A stretch of 64,000 nucleotides of DNA. It comes from Phyllobacterium sp. 21LDTY02-6. GTDB taxonomy: Bacteria; Pseudomonadota; Alphaproteobacteria; Rhizobiales; Rhizobiaceae. The position numbers and the translations under genes were made by a program. This document shows, piece by piece, positions 53,943-64,000 of the stretch. The notes below the pieces were generated by a model. It did not search any database. It saw nothing but the letters and a program-made list of their open reading frames with translations, and was not told where the DNA came from. The DNA lies in assembly GCF_023554255.2 (NCBI RefSeq), contig NZ_JAMJWD020000001.1, positions 836,755 through 900,754 on the forward strand, in the 5' to 3' direction. Within the stretch, counting starts at the first letter, position 1. Every line of letters begins with the position of its first letter.

Positions 53943-54779
53943 ATGAATATTAACGAAACGCACTGCCTGCAACTGCTGCGAACCGCAGATCCGGACCGCT
54001 ATCTTTCCGTGCTCTATGCGCCGGAGGAGAAGCGGGGCGCGCTTGCCGCGCTTTATGCCTTCAATACGGAAATAGCGCGCATCCGCGACCTGATCCGCGA
54101 GCCGCTGCCCGGCGAGGTGCGGCTGCAATGGTGGCGCGATCTCGTCAACGGCACCGAGCATGGCGCGGCCTCGGCAAATCCCGTCGCCGCTGCGCTGCTC
54201 GAAGCGATAGAGCGTTTCGACCTGCCGCGCGATGCCTTCGACCGCTATTGCGAAGCCCGCATCTTCGATTTCTACGATGACCCCATGCCGAGCCGCAACG
54301 ACCTCGAGGGCTATTGCGGCGAAACGGCGTCGGCGATGATCCAGCTCGCATCGCTTATCCTCGATGCGGGGCGGGCGAGGGAGTTCAGCACCGGCGCCGG
54401 CCATGCCGGCGTGGCGCAGGCGACGGCCGGGCTGCTGCGGCTGTTGCCGATCCATCGCAGCAGGCGGCAGGTCTATATTCCCGTCGATATCCTGTCGGCG
54501 GTCGGATGCAAGCCGGAAGAACTGATCGACGGCTCCAACCTGCCGGCGGCGCGGCGGGCCATCTCCGCCATGGTGGCGCTGGCCGAGGAGCATTTCAGCA
54601 AATACCAGGCGGCTGCCGGGCAGATGCCGGCCTCGCTGCGGCCGGCCTATCTGCCGGCGCGCCTGACGCCCGTCCACCTGCGGCAGATAAAGCGCATGGG
54701 CGAGCGGGTCATGTCGGAGGTGGCGGAACTATCACCGCTCGCGCGGCACTGGACGATGCTGAAGGCATCGTTGAGGTAA
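53943..54779 (+). CDS. Squalene/phytoene synthase-family protein (NDUFAF6 homologue)
   Basis: The ATG at 53943 gives 278 aa. It has the trans-isoprenyl synthase fold (ALYAFNTEIARIRDLIREPL, EVRLQWWRDLVNG, and the YCEARIFDFYDDPMPSRNDLEGYCGETASAM stretch in two parts), but not the two DxxxD metal motifs of active synthases in clear form. It is close in type to mitochondrial NDUFAF6, which acts in complex I assembly. A carotenoid function is unlikely: no carotenoid gene is near. The last codons are part of the 32-bp repeat. Confidence 0.85.
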   Translation: MNINETHCLQLLRTADPDRYLSVLYAPEEKRGALAALYAFNTEIARIRDLIREPLPGEVRLQWWRDLVNGTEHGAASANPVAAALLEAIERFDLPRDAFDRYCEARIFDFYDDPMPSRNDLEGYCGETASAMIQLASLILDAGRAREFSTGAGHAGVAQATAGLLRLLPIHRSRRQVYIPVDILSAVGCKPEELIDGSNLPAARRAISAMVALAEEHFSKYQAAAGQMPASLRPAYLPARLTPVHLRQIKRMGERVMSEVAELSPLARHWTMLKASLR

Positions 54780-54844
54780 GACGCACGATGCTGAAGGCAT
54801 CGTTGGGGTAAGACGCACGATGCTGAAGGCATCGTTGAGGTAAT
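54753..54844 (+). repeat. Three tandem 32-bp repeats at a gene end
   Basis: The unit ACGATGCTGAAGGCATCGTT plus GAGGTAAGACGC occurs three times with two or three changes, beginning inside the last codons of the upstream gene, and a decayed fourth copy starts near 54850. Each unit holds the 6-bp stem CGATGC/GCATCG and ends in a TAA. The 32-base period is not a multiple of three, so the extra copies do not extend the protein. Confidence 0.85.
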
Positions 54845-54875
54845 ATTGCACGATGTCTGAAGGCCGGGTCCGGCG

Positions 54876-56972
54876 TCAGATGTCGAGTTCTTCGACGAAG
54901 GCAGCGCGATCCTGGATGAAGCGGAAGCGGGCGTCCGGACGGGTTCCCATCAGGTCATCGACGGCAACCCGCGTCAGGTCGGCCCATTCCTCGTCGATCT
55001 GGACCCGCAGCAGCGTGCGCTTTCTGCGGTCCATCGTCGTTTCCTTCAGCTGGTCGGCGCGCATCTCGCCGAGGCCCTTGAACCGGCCGATCTCGACCTT
55101 GCCCTTGCCGGTGAAGAGGGTCCGCAGCAATTCGTCCTTATGCGCATCGTCGCGCGCATAGGCGACCTTGCCGCCCTGCGCCAGGCGATAGAGCGGCGGC
55201 ACGCCGAGGAACAGGTGGCCGTTGCGGATGAGGTCCGGCATTTCCTGGTAGAAGAAGGTGATCAGCAGCGAGGCGATGTGAGCACCGTCCACGTCGGCAT
55301 CGGTCATGATGATGATGCGATCGTAGCGCAGGTCCTCATCGCGATATTTGGAGCGGGTGCCGCAGCCGAGCGCGAGGACGAGATCGCCGATCTGCTGGTT
55401 GGCCGTCATCTTTTCCCGGCCAGCGCTCACCACATTGAGGATCTTGCCGCGCAATGGCAGCACCGCCTGCGTGGCGCGGTCGCGCGCCTGCTTGGCCGAG
55501 CCGCCGGCGCTGTCGCCCTCGACGATGAACAGCTCCGCCCCGAGCGAGCCGCTCTGGGTGCAATCGGCAAGCTTGCCCGGCAGGCGCAGCTTCTTGATCG
55601 CGGATTTGCGGTTGACTTCCTTTTCCTGGCGGCGCTTCAGCCGCTCGTCGGCCCGGTCCAGCACCCAGTCGAGCAGCTTGGAGGCTTCCTGCGGCGAGGC
55701 GGCGAGCCAATGATCGAAGGGATCGCGAATGGCGTTTTCGACGATGCGCTGCGCCTCGACGGTGGCGAGCTTGTCCTTGGTCTGGCCGACGAATTCCGGC
55801 TCGCGGATGAACACGGAGAGCATGGCGGCAGACGAAATCATCACGTCGTCGGTGGTGATGATCGACGCGCGCTTGTTGCCGGTCAGCTCCGCATAGGCCT
55901 TCAGGCCGCGGGTCAGGGCGATGCGCAGGCCGGCCTCGTGGGTGCCGCCTTCGCTGGTCGGGATCGTGTTGCAGTAGGAATTGATGAAACCATCGCCGCC
56001 GTGCCACGCGACGGCCCATTCCATCGAGCCATGGCCGGCGGATTTCTCGGTCTTGCCGGCGAAGATCTCGCGCGTGACCTGGAATTCCTTGCCGAGCGAT
56101 GCCGCCAGATATTCCTTCAGCCCGCCCGGGAAATGGAACACCGCCTTGTCCGGCGTCGGGTCCTTCGGATCGAGCAGGGAAGGCGCGCAATTCCAGCGGA
56201 TTTCGACGCCGCCGAAGAGATAGGCCTTCGACCGCGCCATCTTGTAGAGCCGCGCCGGATCGAATTTGGCGCCCTGGCCGAATATCTCGGCATCGGGGTG
56301 GAAGGTGATGCGTGTGCCGCGCCGGTTCTGCACCTCGCCGACTTCCTCCAGCGGGCCGAGGGCCCTGCCGCGCGAGAAGCGCTGCCTGTAGAGGCGCCGG
56401 TTGCGCGCCACCTCGACCTCGAGATGGTCGGACAGCGCATTGACCACGGAAACGCCGACGCCGTGCAGGCCGCCGGAGGTCTCGTAGACCTTGGAGTCGA
56501 ACTTGCCGCCGGCATGCAGCGTCGTCATGATCACTTCGAGCGCCGACTTGTCCTTGAACTTCGGATGCGCGTCCACCGGAATGCCGCGGCCATTGTCGGT
56601 GACCGAGAGATAGCCGTTCTCATCGAGCTCGATGTCGATGAAATTGGCATGGCCGGCCACGGCCTCGTCCATGGAATTGTCGATGACTTCGGCAAAGAGG
56701 TGATGCAGCGCGCGCTCGTCGGTGCCGCCAATATACATGCCGGGACGGCGGCGCACCGGCTCCAGCCCCTCGAGCACCTCGATATCGGCGGCGCTGTAGC
56801 TGCCGCCGCTGTCGGGCGCGGCGCGCGCCGGGGCCCTGGCCGGCTTTGGCGCGCTTTCCCGCGCGGCGGGCAGCGGCGGAGGCACGACGGCTTCAGGCGC
56901 CGCCGCATTGCGCTCGTGGGCGGTTTTCACAATCGCTGAGAAGAGGTCGTTATTGTCATCCATGGTATTCAC
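54876..56972 (-). CDS. parE: DNA topoisomerase IV subunit B
   Basis: This 698-aa type IIA topoisomerase subunit has a Pro/Ala-rich lead (about residues 1-55), then the GHKL ATPase with EVIDNSMDEAVAGHAN and GRGIPVDAHPKF, and the TOPRIM domain with VEGDSAGGSAKQARDR near 468 and IIMTDADVDGAHIASLL near 545. It unlinks daughter chromosomes with ParC. The ILNVVSAGREKMTANQQI segment and the length fit ParE of rhizobia better than GyrB. Confidence 0.94.
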   Translation of the reverse strand: MNTMDDNNDLFSAIVKTAHERNAAAPEAVVPPPLPAARESAPKPARAPARAAPDSGGSYSAADIEVLEGLEPVRRRPGMYIGGTDERALHHLFAEVIDNSMDEAVAGHANFIDIELDENGYLSVTDNGRGIPVDAHPKFKDKSALEVIMTTLHAGGKFDSKVYETSGGLHGVGVSVVNALSDHLEVEVARNRRLYRQRFSRGRALGPLEEVGEVQNRRGTRITFHPDAEIFGQGAKFDPARLYKMARSKAYLFGGVEIRWNCAPSLLDPKDPTPDKAVFHFPGGLKEYLAASLGKEFQVTREIFAGKTEKSAGHGSMEWAVAWHGGDGFINSYCNTIPTSEGGTHEAGLRIALTRGLKAYAELTGNKRASIITTDDVMISSAAMLSVFIREPEFVGQTKDKLATVEAQRIVENAIRDPFDHWLAASPQEASKLLDWVLDRADERLKRRQEKEVNRKSAIKKLRLPGKLADCTQSGSLGAELFIVEGDSAGGSAKQARDRATQAVLPLRGKILNVVSAGREKMTANQQIGDLVLALGCGTRSKYRDEDLRYDRIIIMTDADVDGAHIASLLITFFYQEMPDLIRNGHLFLGVPPLYRLAQGGKVAYARDDAHKDELLRTLFTGKGKVEIGRFKGLGEMRADQLKETTMDRRKRTLLRVQIDEEWADLTRVAVDDLMGTRPDARFRFIQDRAAFVEELDI

Positions 56973-57093
56973 GGCCGAAATTCATAGCTATCCGAATCAT
57001 CCCCGATCTTGGCATGGATCAGCGGCGAAGGCGATGGGCGTTCGCCATATGTTCCGGAACCCATCGCCTGTCTAGACGATGAATCCCCATGTT

Positions 57094-57468
57094 TCAAGCG
57101 GCCTTGACCGCCTGGAGCAGTGTCTCCAGCCGCTCGATGCGCCGGATCATTTTATTCTGGCGCTCCTTCAGCGCCTCGACTTCCGCCCGCAATTCGGGCC
57201 TGGGGAGATTTTCCTCGTCCGGCGCCTGGCCGACGCCGTGGATCAGCCATGTCGGCGTCACGCCGAGAAAGCCCGCGAGCATCACCAGCCGGTTGGCGCG
57301 CGGCTCGGACCGATCCGCCTCCCAGGCCTGGATCGTCTTCAATGTCACGCCGATATGGCCGGCGACGGCGGCAACGCCAAGTCCTTTTGAATCACGAGCC
57401 CGCGAGAGCCGTCCACCCAGCGTGTCCGTGTCGGGTGTCTCGGTCATGATATTGGGCTGAGAGTTCAT
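57094..57468 (-). CDS. XRE-family transcriptional regulator
   Basis: The start at 57468, with GGAGA 6 bases upstream, gives 124 aa. An HTH of the Xre/Cro type (RLSRARDSKGLGVAAVAGHI, then GVTLKTIQAWEADRSEPRANR) occupies residues about 20-75. A C-terminal heptad helix follows (PELRAEVEALKERQNKMIRR). It is divergent from the DMT permease gene, so that gene or the regulator itself is the likely target. Confidence 0.87.
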   Translation of the reverse strand: MNSQPNIMTETPDTDTLGGRLSRARDSKGLGVAAVAGHIGVTLKTIQAWEADRSEPRANRLVMLAGFLGVTPTWLIHGVGQAPDEENLPRPELRAEVEALKERQNKMIRRIERLETLLQAVKAA

Positions 57469-57651
57469 GAGATTCTCCGTTCTTCTGACTTTTTTGGGTG
57501 CTTGGGAGGGGGTGTTGCACCATTTACGGCCCCAAAAGTCAAATTTCGCCGGGCCGGCCGATCGAATGCCGGCAAGTTGCGATTGATTTTTCCAGTGGAG
57601 GAGATATGCCAGTTGCACTTGCCCAAGACGGCTCCCGGAAAGGTATCGGCG

Positions 57652-58587
57652 ATGGAAAACACGACCGCACAGCAAGTGCGAGGGGTCTCGCTGATGGCGA
57701 GCGCCATGTTCTTTCTGCCGATGATGGACGCCATCGCCAAATGGCTCGCCACCGTGGACACGCTGCCGCCCGCCACCGTCACGCTGTCGCGCTTCGTCGT
57801 TCAATCGGCGCTGACGGCCGTGATCATCATTGCCCTGACCGGCCGGCAGAGCCTGCGCCCCGTGAAGTTCTGGGGCAACATGTTGCGCGGCGTGCTGATG
57901 GGGCTCGGCAGCCTCTCATTCTGGGCGGCGGTCAAATACATGCCGCTTGCCGATGCCATTGCCGTGTTCTTCGTCGAGCCATTGATGCTGACCGTGCTTT
58001 CGGCGCTCATCCTCAAGGAGAAGGTCGGCTGGCGCCGTTGCCTCGCGGTCTTCGTCGGCTTCGTCGGAACGCTCATCGTCATCCAGCCGAGCTGGGCGCT
58101 CTTCGGCTGGGTTTCGCTGCTGCCGCTGGCGACGGCCGCGCTCTTCGCCTTCTATCTCATCCTCAACCGCCGCTACGGCACCGCCGACACGCCGCTGATC
58201 ATGCAGCTCTATTCCGGTCTCGGCGGCGCCGTCACGGTGATCGTCGCGCTGGCTGTCGGCGCCATTGCCGGTATCGACGACATGACGCTCGGCGCACCCG
58301 GCGGCGGTCTCTCCTGGGTGCTGATGTTCATGATCGGCGTCATCGCCACCGGCGGCCATCTGCTCGTCACCCAGGCTTCGCGCCTTGCGCCCGCATCGCT
58401 GCTGGCGCCGTTCCAATATCTCGAAATCGTCATGGCCGTTCTCATCGGCCTCGTGGTCTTCGGGGAGTTTCCGTCGATCTCGAAATGGTTCGGCATCGCC
58501 GTCATCGTCGGTTCCGGCATCTATCTCATATGGCGCGAAGGCAAGGTGCGCGAGGCATCCACAGCCAAGGACAGGCTTGCCGCTTGA
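57652..58587 (+). CDS. EamA/DMT-family permease
   Basis: The ATG at 57652 behind GGAAAGG gives 311 aa with ten transmembrane helices arranged as two EamA repeats (for example FLPMMDAIAKWLATVD near 20, GSLSFWAAVKYMPLADAIAV near 85, APASLLAPFQYLEIVMAVLI near 245). Such proteins export amino acids, metabolites or drugs. The substrate is unknown. Confidence 0.88.
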   Translation: MENTTAQQVRGVSLMASAMFFLPMMDAIAKWLATVDTLPPATVTLSRFVVQSALTAVIIIALTGRQSLRPVKFWGNMLRGVLMGLGSLSFWAAVKYMPLADAIAVFFVEPLMLTVLSALILKEKVGWRRCLAVFVGFVGTLIVIQPSWALFGWVSLLPLATAALFAFYLILNRRYGTADTPLIMQLYSGLGGAVTVIVALAVGAIAGIDDMTLGAPGGGLSWVLMFMIGVIATGGHLLVTQASRLAPASLLAPFQYLEIVMAVLIGLVVFGEFPSISKWFGIAVIVGSGIYLIWREGKVREASTAKDRLAA

Positions 58588-58632
58588 GCTGACGCCAGGT
58601 TGGCAATAATAATCGGACCCGGAGGACCAGCA

Positions 58633-60645
<2,013 letters not shown>

Positions 60646-60711
60646 TTGGCAGGCTCCACTTGCCTCACCTCCTCGTGCTGAGCTCCATAAGAGACTGCAT
60701 CACTGTTGCTG

Positions 60712-60940
60712 CGTGCTTCGTGGTTCGTGGTTCGGCAGGCTCACCAGGCTCACCAGGCTGACCAGGCTCAGCATGAGGGAGGTTAGCTCAGCATGAGGGA
60801 GGTGGGTGTTTGGCAGGGTTGTAGTTCTGCAAGTTCTCAACACCTGCCAACATCTCAGAACCACCACCCTGCAAAACTCTACTCTCCCTCATCCTGAGCT
60901 TGTCGAAGGGCGCAGCAACGTTTGTGCAATCCCTTATATG
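60712..60940. repeat. Dispersed repeat element, copy A
   Basis: It begins with TGCTTCGTGGTTCG and GGCAGGCTCACCAGG, repeats AGCATGAGGGAGG twice, and ends with CTCCCTCATCCTGAGCTTGT, CGAAGGGCGCAGCAACG and GTGCAATCCC. The CATGAGG...GAGCCTG and CTCATCCTGAGC parts are in inverted orientation. This REP-like family is known from many alphaproteobacterial genomes. Confidence 0.8.
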
Positions 60941-60956
60941 GTCGCATCGAAATAGT

Positions 60957-61128
60957 GCGTGCTTCGTGGTTCGGCAGGCTCACCAGGCTCAGCATGAGGG
61001 GTTTTGTTTGATTGCAAAAAGGTTGGGAGCTTGGGTTTGAAGCCTTGCAGAACTAGAACCCTGCAAACCCCTACCTCCCTCATCCTGAGCTTGTCGAAGG
61101 GCGCAGCAACGTTGGTGCAATCCCTTGT
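60957..61128. repeat. Dispersed repeat element, copy B
   Basis: It has the same order as copy A (TGCTTCGTGGTTCGGCAGG, AGCATGAGGG, a central block with TTGGGTTTGAAGCC and TGCAGAACTAG, then CTCCCTCATCCTGAGCTTGT, CGAAGGGCGCAGCAACG and GTGCAATCCC), but is shorter. Confidence 0.8.
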
Positions 61129-61597
61129 GCAGATGCCGGATACGGAAAATCCGCACCACGCCCGCGAAATTGCGTCTGGTCATTGAAATGGGGGGAGACG
61201 GGCGGTCTTCAGCGCGTCAGTATGGTATCAGGGTCGAGGTCCGAAGACCGCCCGCGACGTCTTTGCCTGCTGTTCCTGCGCTTGTCAGACGCAACAACCC
61301 GGAAAACGAAGCGCCACCTCCGTTTCCTTCTGCAGTTTGCTGGATAATCGGGGTTGTCACTTCCGATCTTCCGGCAACGCCATCCTTCCCCAGCAATCGA
61401 AACAGCACCGGAAGCTGCTCCCCCACTGGAAAGGACCGAATCAAAATAACCCGGTTTCAAAGTGGTGGGATAAGTCTGTGCAATTTATTTTGGTTGCCGG
61501 AAGAAAAAAGAGCAAGATCAGTGGCTTGCAGGGTGAAATATTTTTTGCGGCCGAAAATCCATCCCACAAAGAGGGTCGTGCGTTGCATAAATAGAGC
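61129..61597. other. Gap between repeat copies B and C
   Basis: No supported gene is seen. GGGCGGTCTTC at 61200-61210 pairs with GAAGACCGCCC at 61243-61253 (11-bp stem, 32-base loop). The stretch is lower in GC than its surroundings and may be an insertion between repeat copies. Confidence 0.5.
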
Positions 61598-61820
61598 GCG
61601 TGCTTCGACAGGCTCAGCATGAGGGAGGTTGATTTGATTGCAGAAAAGCAGGGAACCCAGGTTTGAAACCTCGCAGAACTATCCCCCTGCCAAACTCTAC
61701 TCTCCCTCATCCTGAGCCTGTCGAAGGGCGCAACAACGTTTGTGCAATCTCTTTTTTGGTTGCATCAACATAGTGGGCCCTTCGACAGGCTCAGGATGAG
61801 GGGACGGGTCGGGTGGCAGG
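61598..61820. repeat. Dispersed repeat element, copy C, with a further inverted end
   Basis: TGCTTCGACAGGCTCAGCAT, a central block with CAGGTTTGAAACCTCGCAG, then CTCCCTCATCCTGAGCCTGT, CGAAGGGCGCAACAACG and TTCGACAGGCTCAGGATGAG. The last part is an inverted copy of the CTCATCCTGAGCCTGTCGAA core, so the copy ends in a long potential hairpin just past the end of lipB. Confidence 0.8.
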
Positions 61821-61836
61821 GTTGTAGTTCTGCGAG

Positions 61837-62568
61837 CTAGTCCGTGCTCGCCTTCTGCTCCAGCGCCCCGAAGACGGGTTCGAATGTCTGCAGCAGCGCC
61901 TGGTCGAGATCGTGCATCTCCACCGGCAGGCCGAGGTCGACAAGGCTGGTCACGCCGTGGCCGCGCACGCCGCAGGGCACGATCCCGTCGAAATGGGCGA
62001 GGTCCGGTTCGACATTGATCGATATGCCGTGGAAGCTGACCCATTTGCGCAGCCGGATGCCGATGGCGGCGATCTTGTCCTCGGCCGGCGTGCCATCGGC
62101 CAGGGGCGGGCGCTCGGGACGCGTCACCCAGACGCCGACGCGATCCTCGCGCCGCTCGCCGCGAATGTTGAAGGTCTCCAGCGTGGCGATGATCCACTGC
62201 TCCAGGCCGGTGACGAAGGCGCGGATGTCCTCCTTGCGCCGCTTCAGGTCGAGCATGACATAGACGACGCGCTGGCCGGGGCCGTGATAGGTATATTCGC
62301 CGCCGCGGCCGGTGGCGTAGACCGGAAAGCGGTCGGCGGCGAGAAGATCGGCGGATTTCGCGCTCGTCCCGGCCGTATAGAGCGGCGGATGCTCGACCAG
62401 CCAGATGAGTTCCGCCGCGCTGCCTTCGCGGATCTGCGCCACGCGGTGCTCCATGAAGGCGAGCGCCTCGTCATAATCCGTCAGGCCGTCGGCAATGCGC
62501 CATTCGACGGGCGGCGAGTCCTCGGTGGGCAGGAAGGACGGCGTGAGGGAATCGCGGCTAAGTCTCAT
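61837..62568 (-). CDS. lipB: Octanoyltransferase LipB
   Basis: The start is placed at 62568, giving 243 aa; upstream codons are open but unlike LipB. The enzyme transfers octanoate from acyl carrier protein to lipoyl domains. It has [20 protein letters not shown] near residue 55, [17 protein letters not shown] near 85, KIAAIGIRL near 163 with the Lys, and [17 protein letters not shown] near 192 with the nucleophile Cys. Confidence 0.94.
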   Translation of the reverse strand: MRLSRDSLTPSFLPTEDSPPVEWRIADGLTDYDEALAFMEHRVAQIREGSAAELIWLVEHPPLYTAGTSAKSADLLAADRFPVYATGRGGEYTYHGPGQRVVYVMLDLKRRKEDIRAFVTGLEQWIIATLETFNIRGERREDRVGVWVTRPERPPLADGTPAEDKIAAIGIRLRKWVSFHGISINVEPDLAHFDGIVPCGVRGHGVTSLVDLGLPVEMHDLDQALLQTFEPVFGALEQKASTD

Positions 62569-62791
62569 GATCTGAAGTTCTGGTCCGTGCCTGTCTCGGC
62601 TCTGCGCGAGCTCATGATGGGTCTGACGCATATGGACTTTTCCGTGGGAAAATTCCAGTGGGCTCTTGGGCCCGGTTCTGGCGGGCAGGGGATTTTGACA
62701 GGCATGTGAAAAACAATCGCGATAGGGCTTGTGTCCCTCATACCTATTTGCTACATGCGCCGTGCCGACACGGTTCGGCTTCTACCACAGT

Positions 62792-62876
62792 GCGGTCGTG
62801 GCGGAATTGGTAGACGCGCAGCGTTGAGGTCGCTGTGTCGCAAGACGTGGAAGTTCGAGTCTTCTCGACCGCACCA
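62792..62876 (+). tRNA. tRNA-Leu (anticodon GAG)
   Basis: The acceptor stem GCGGTCG pairs with CGACCGC. The anticodon stem CAGCG/CGCTG encloses the loop TTGAGGT with anticodon GAG at 62826-62828. A long variable arm (TGTCGCAAGACG) marks a class II tRNA. The T-loop TTCGAGT and the encoded CCA are present. It reads CUC and CUU. The 3' end is a common target for integrative elements. Confidence 0.97.
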
Positions 62877-62969
62877 TTTTCTCTCTCAGTTCGTATAAGC
62901 GGCTGAATTTTCAGCAGGATGCCTCGGCTTCGCGAACGAGTTCTTCGTCACTGGGCCATTGCTTTTGGG

Positions 62970-64000
62970 CTATTGCTTTTGGAACTGCGGCCAGATGTGC
63001 GCCAGAGCAGCGCGCGGATCGAAATATTCGGCGTCGATCGGCAAGTCCCTGATCTCCGTGCGGATCGGGCTCCTGCGTCCGATCATCGACTTCTCAGCCT
63101 CGTTGACATTGTCCTCCAATGCTTTGGCTATGAGTTCCGATGTCGGCAGTTCTATGCTTGAGATGAACGGAGACCGGCGCGACAGGTCCTTTCCCGTATA
63201 TTTGTTCGTGATCGTCCGCAGCCCGGCATAGGCCATCTCCAGCGGCGGGTAGCTCGGATGCGGAGAGATCATCAAGGACAGGCCGACGGACGCCCGGCTC
63301 AAAAGCGACGCATATTCTTCCAACGACATTTTGCCCATGACGGCGTAATTGGGCAGCGAAGAGGCCAGGGCCGAGTCGAATGCTTCGCCGATGCAGCAGA
63401 CCTTCCATTCGGCGGCCTGCATGGGGTTTCTGCGTGCCCAAAGGGTCAAACCGTCGATCCCGGATTCGAAGCAATTGCGAACCGCCGACGGGCGGGAGTA
63501 GAACAGGATGATTTTTTCGCGCAGCGCGTGGCTCAACGCCGCGTCGACCTTGGCGTTTACCTGATAAGGAATGACCATTCGCACCGGATGGGAATATTTG
63601 CTTTCGAAATGTCCGAGCAATTCCTCGGAATTTATCAGGGCGATGGTATCCTCGCCGCGAAGATAGGTGGACTCGGCAAGAGCGTAGCGCGTGGACCAGC
63701 CATAGAAATCCGGCTCGAAGTCCTGCATCAGGTACACGACCTTCGGCGCGCCGCCAAAGAGAACCTTCTGCGTGTCGTGGAGGCGAAACGCGTTCAATGC
63801 GGTCCACCATGCGGTGGCAACGAATACATCCGTTGGCCGCATGTCCAGGCGATTTTCAGTGCGATCGGTTGCATCGAGCAAAACGCGTTGCGCCGGCTGT
63901 TCTGCTCCAAGTTTCTGCACGCTGTAGTCTTTCAGACCGTCAGTGACCGCCGATACCGGTGCGTCGGTTACGACTATCCGGAGGTCCAGGCCGGCACCAT
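62970..64000 (-). CDS. WsaF-like glycosyltransferase (partial, runs off the right edge)
   Basis: The open frame covers the last kilobase on the minus strand and has no stop before the window end, so the N-terminus is missing. The visible 343 residues contain VATAWWTALNAFRLHD, VVYLMQDFEPDFYGWSTRYA with LAESTYLRG, and IILFYSRPSAVRNCFE near the GT-B linker, then SVGLSLMISPHPSYPPLEMA in the C-terminal domain. This matches WsaF-type rhamnosyltransferases that build surface glycans. It lies beside the tRNA-Leu. Confidence 0.82.
   Translation of the reverse strand, partial: GAGLDLRIVVTDAPVSAVTDGLKDYSVQKLGAEQPAQRVLLDATDRTENRLDMRPTDVFVATAWWTALNAFRLHDTQKVLFGGAPKVVYLMQDFEPDFYGWSTRYALAESTYLRGEDTIALINSEELLGHFESKYSHPVRMVIPYQVNAKVDAALSHALREKIILFYSRPSAVRNCFESGIDGLTLWARRNPMQAAEWKVCCIGEAFDSALASSLPNYAVMGKMSLEEYASLLSRASVGLSLMISPHPSYPPLEMAYAGLRTITNKYTGKDLSRRSPFISSIELPTSELIAKALEDNVNEAEKSMIGRRSPIRTEIRDLPIDAEYFDPRAALAHIWPQFQKQ

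Noticed and set aside
53943-54779. Carotenoid or squalene biosynthesis role for the synthase-like gene
   Set aside because: Metal-binding DxxxD motifs are not clear and no isoprenoid genes are near; the neighbour is an NDUFAF3-type gene instead.
55140-56939. 599-codon plus-strand frame opposite parE
   Set aside because: It is antisense to a clear topoisomerase gene and has no domain.
61125-61622. 165-codon frame in the repeat cluster
   Set aside because: It spans repeat ends, has no credible start and no protein-like order.
60712-61820. CRISPR array
   Set aside because: Repeats are long, few, unevenly spaced and composite, with inverted ends, and no cas gene is present.

Overview
The window looks like a chromosomal segment of a Rhizobiaceae-type alphaproteobacterium (Agrobacterium/Rhizobium/Sinorhizobium relatives). 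The main reasons are an exoR gene, a fused secDF, a PopZ (DUF2497) protein beside valS, the scpA-scpB-tatABC-serS-surE-pcm-nlpD run, high GC, and many small proteins of rhizobial type. No 16S rRNA or other species marker is present, so the genus is not assigned.

Region 1 (1-8.7 kb) is the right end of a prophage with a siphovirus-like tail. In order it holds the end of an upstream tail gene, three tail-tip genes in the order seen in siphophages and gene transfer agents, a 1004-aa tail-tip/host-specificity protein, a coiled-coil small protein, a tail fibre and a fibre-associated protein. Three consecutive hairpins follow, then a lysis cassette: a GH108 endolysin with a membrane anchor, an i-spanin with an o-spanin nested in another frame, and a membrane/coiled-coil protein. 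A strong terminator closes the module. No integrase or att site is visible.

Region 2 (8.7-24.5 kb) is a patchwork accessory island. Intact units include an HWE histidine kinase, a YedK/HMCES-type SRAP peptidase, an ECF41 sigma factor divergent from a carboxymuconolactone decarboxylase (each with an ECF41-type promoter in the shared gap), a possible HEPN/MltR-like RX4H protein, two GFA-fold zinc proteins, an SDR/HxlR divergent pair, several operons of small unknown proteins, a DUF2335 membrane protein and a GGDEF protein. Between them lie remnants: three broken pieces of SRAP genes, a decayed IS630 transposase, a LigD-type ligase tail, a frameshifted glyoxalase, and a copy of the last codons of the gene at 11975-12436. 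The island has been built up and worn down repeatedly.

Region 3 (24.6-60.6 kb) is conserved core. It contains pcm1, tolC, popZ, valS, a FadL-like porin, exoR, xthA, erpA, dgt, argS, a SPOR protein, nagZ, scpAB, tatABC, serS, surE, pcm2, an nlpD/dipM-like factor, a DUF815 ATPase, yajC-secDF, two homologues of mitochondrial complex I assembly factors (NDUFAF3-like and NDUFAF6-like), parE, an XRE regulator, a DMT permease and pccA. Many neighbours overlap by 1-8 bases, which suggests operons (scpA/scpB, tatB/tatC, surE/pcm).

Region 4 (60.6-64 kb) has a 1.2-kb intergenic cluster of a dispersed repeat, then lipB, a tRNA-Leu(GAG) with encoded CCA, and a partial WsaF-like glycosyltransferase that runs off the end.

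The best candidates for something unusual are the paired ECF41 promoters, the scattered SRAP gene ends, the RX4H protein, the three-hairpin stretch in the prophage, and the unknown small-gene operons of the island. I found no CRISPR array and no complete, clearly new defence system.
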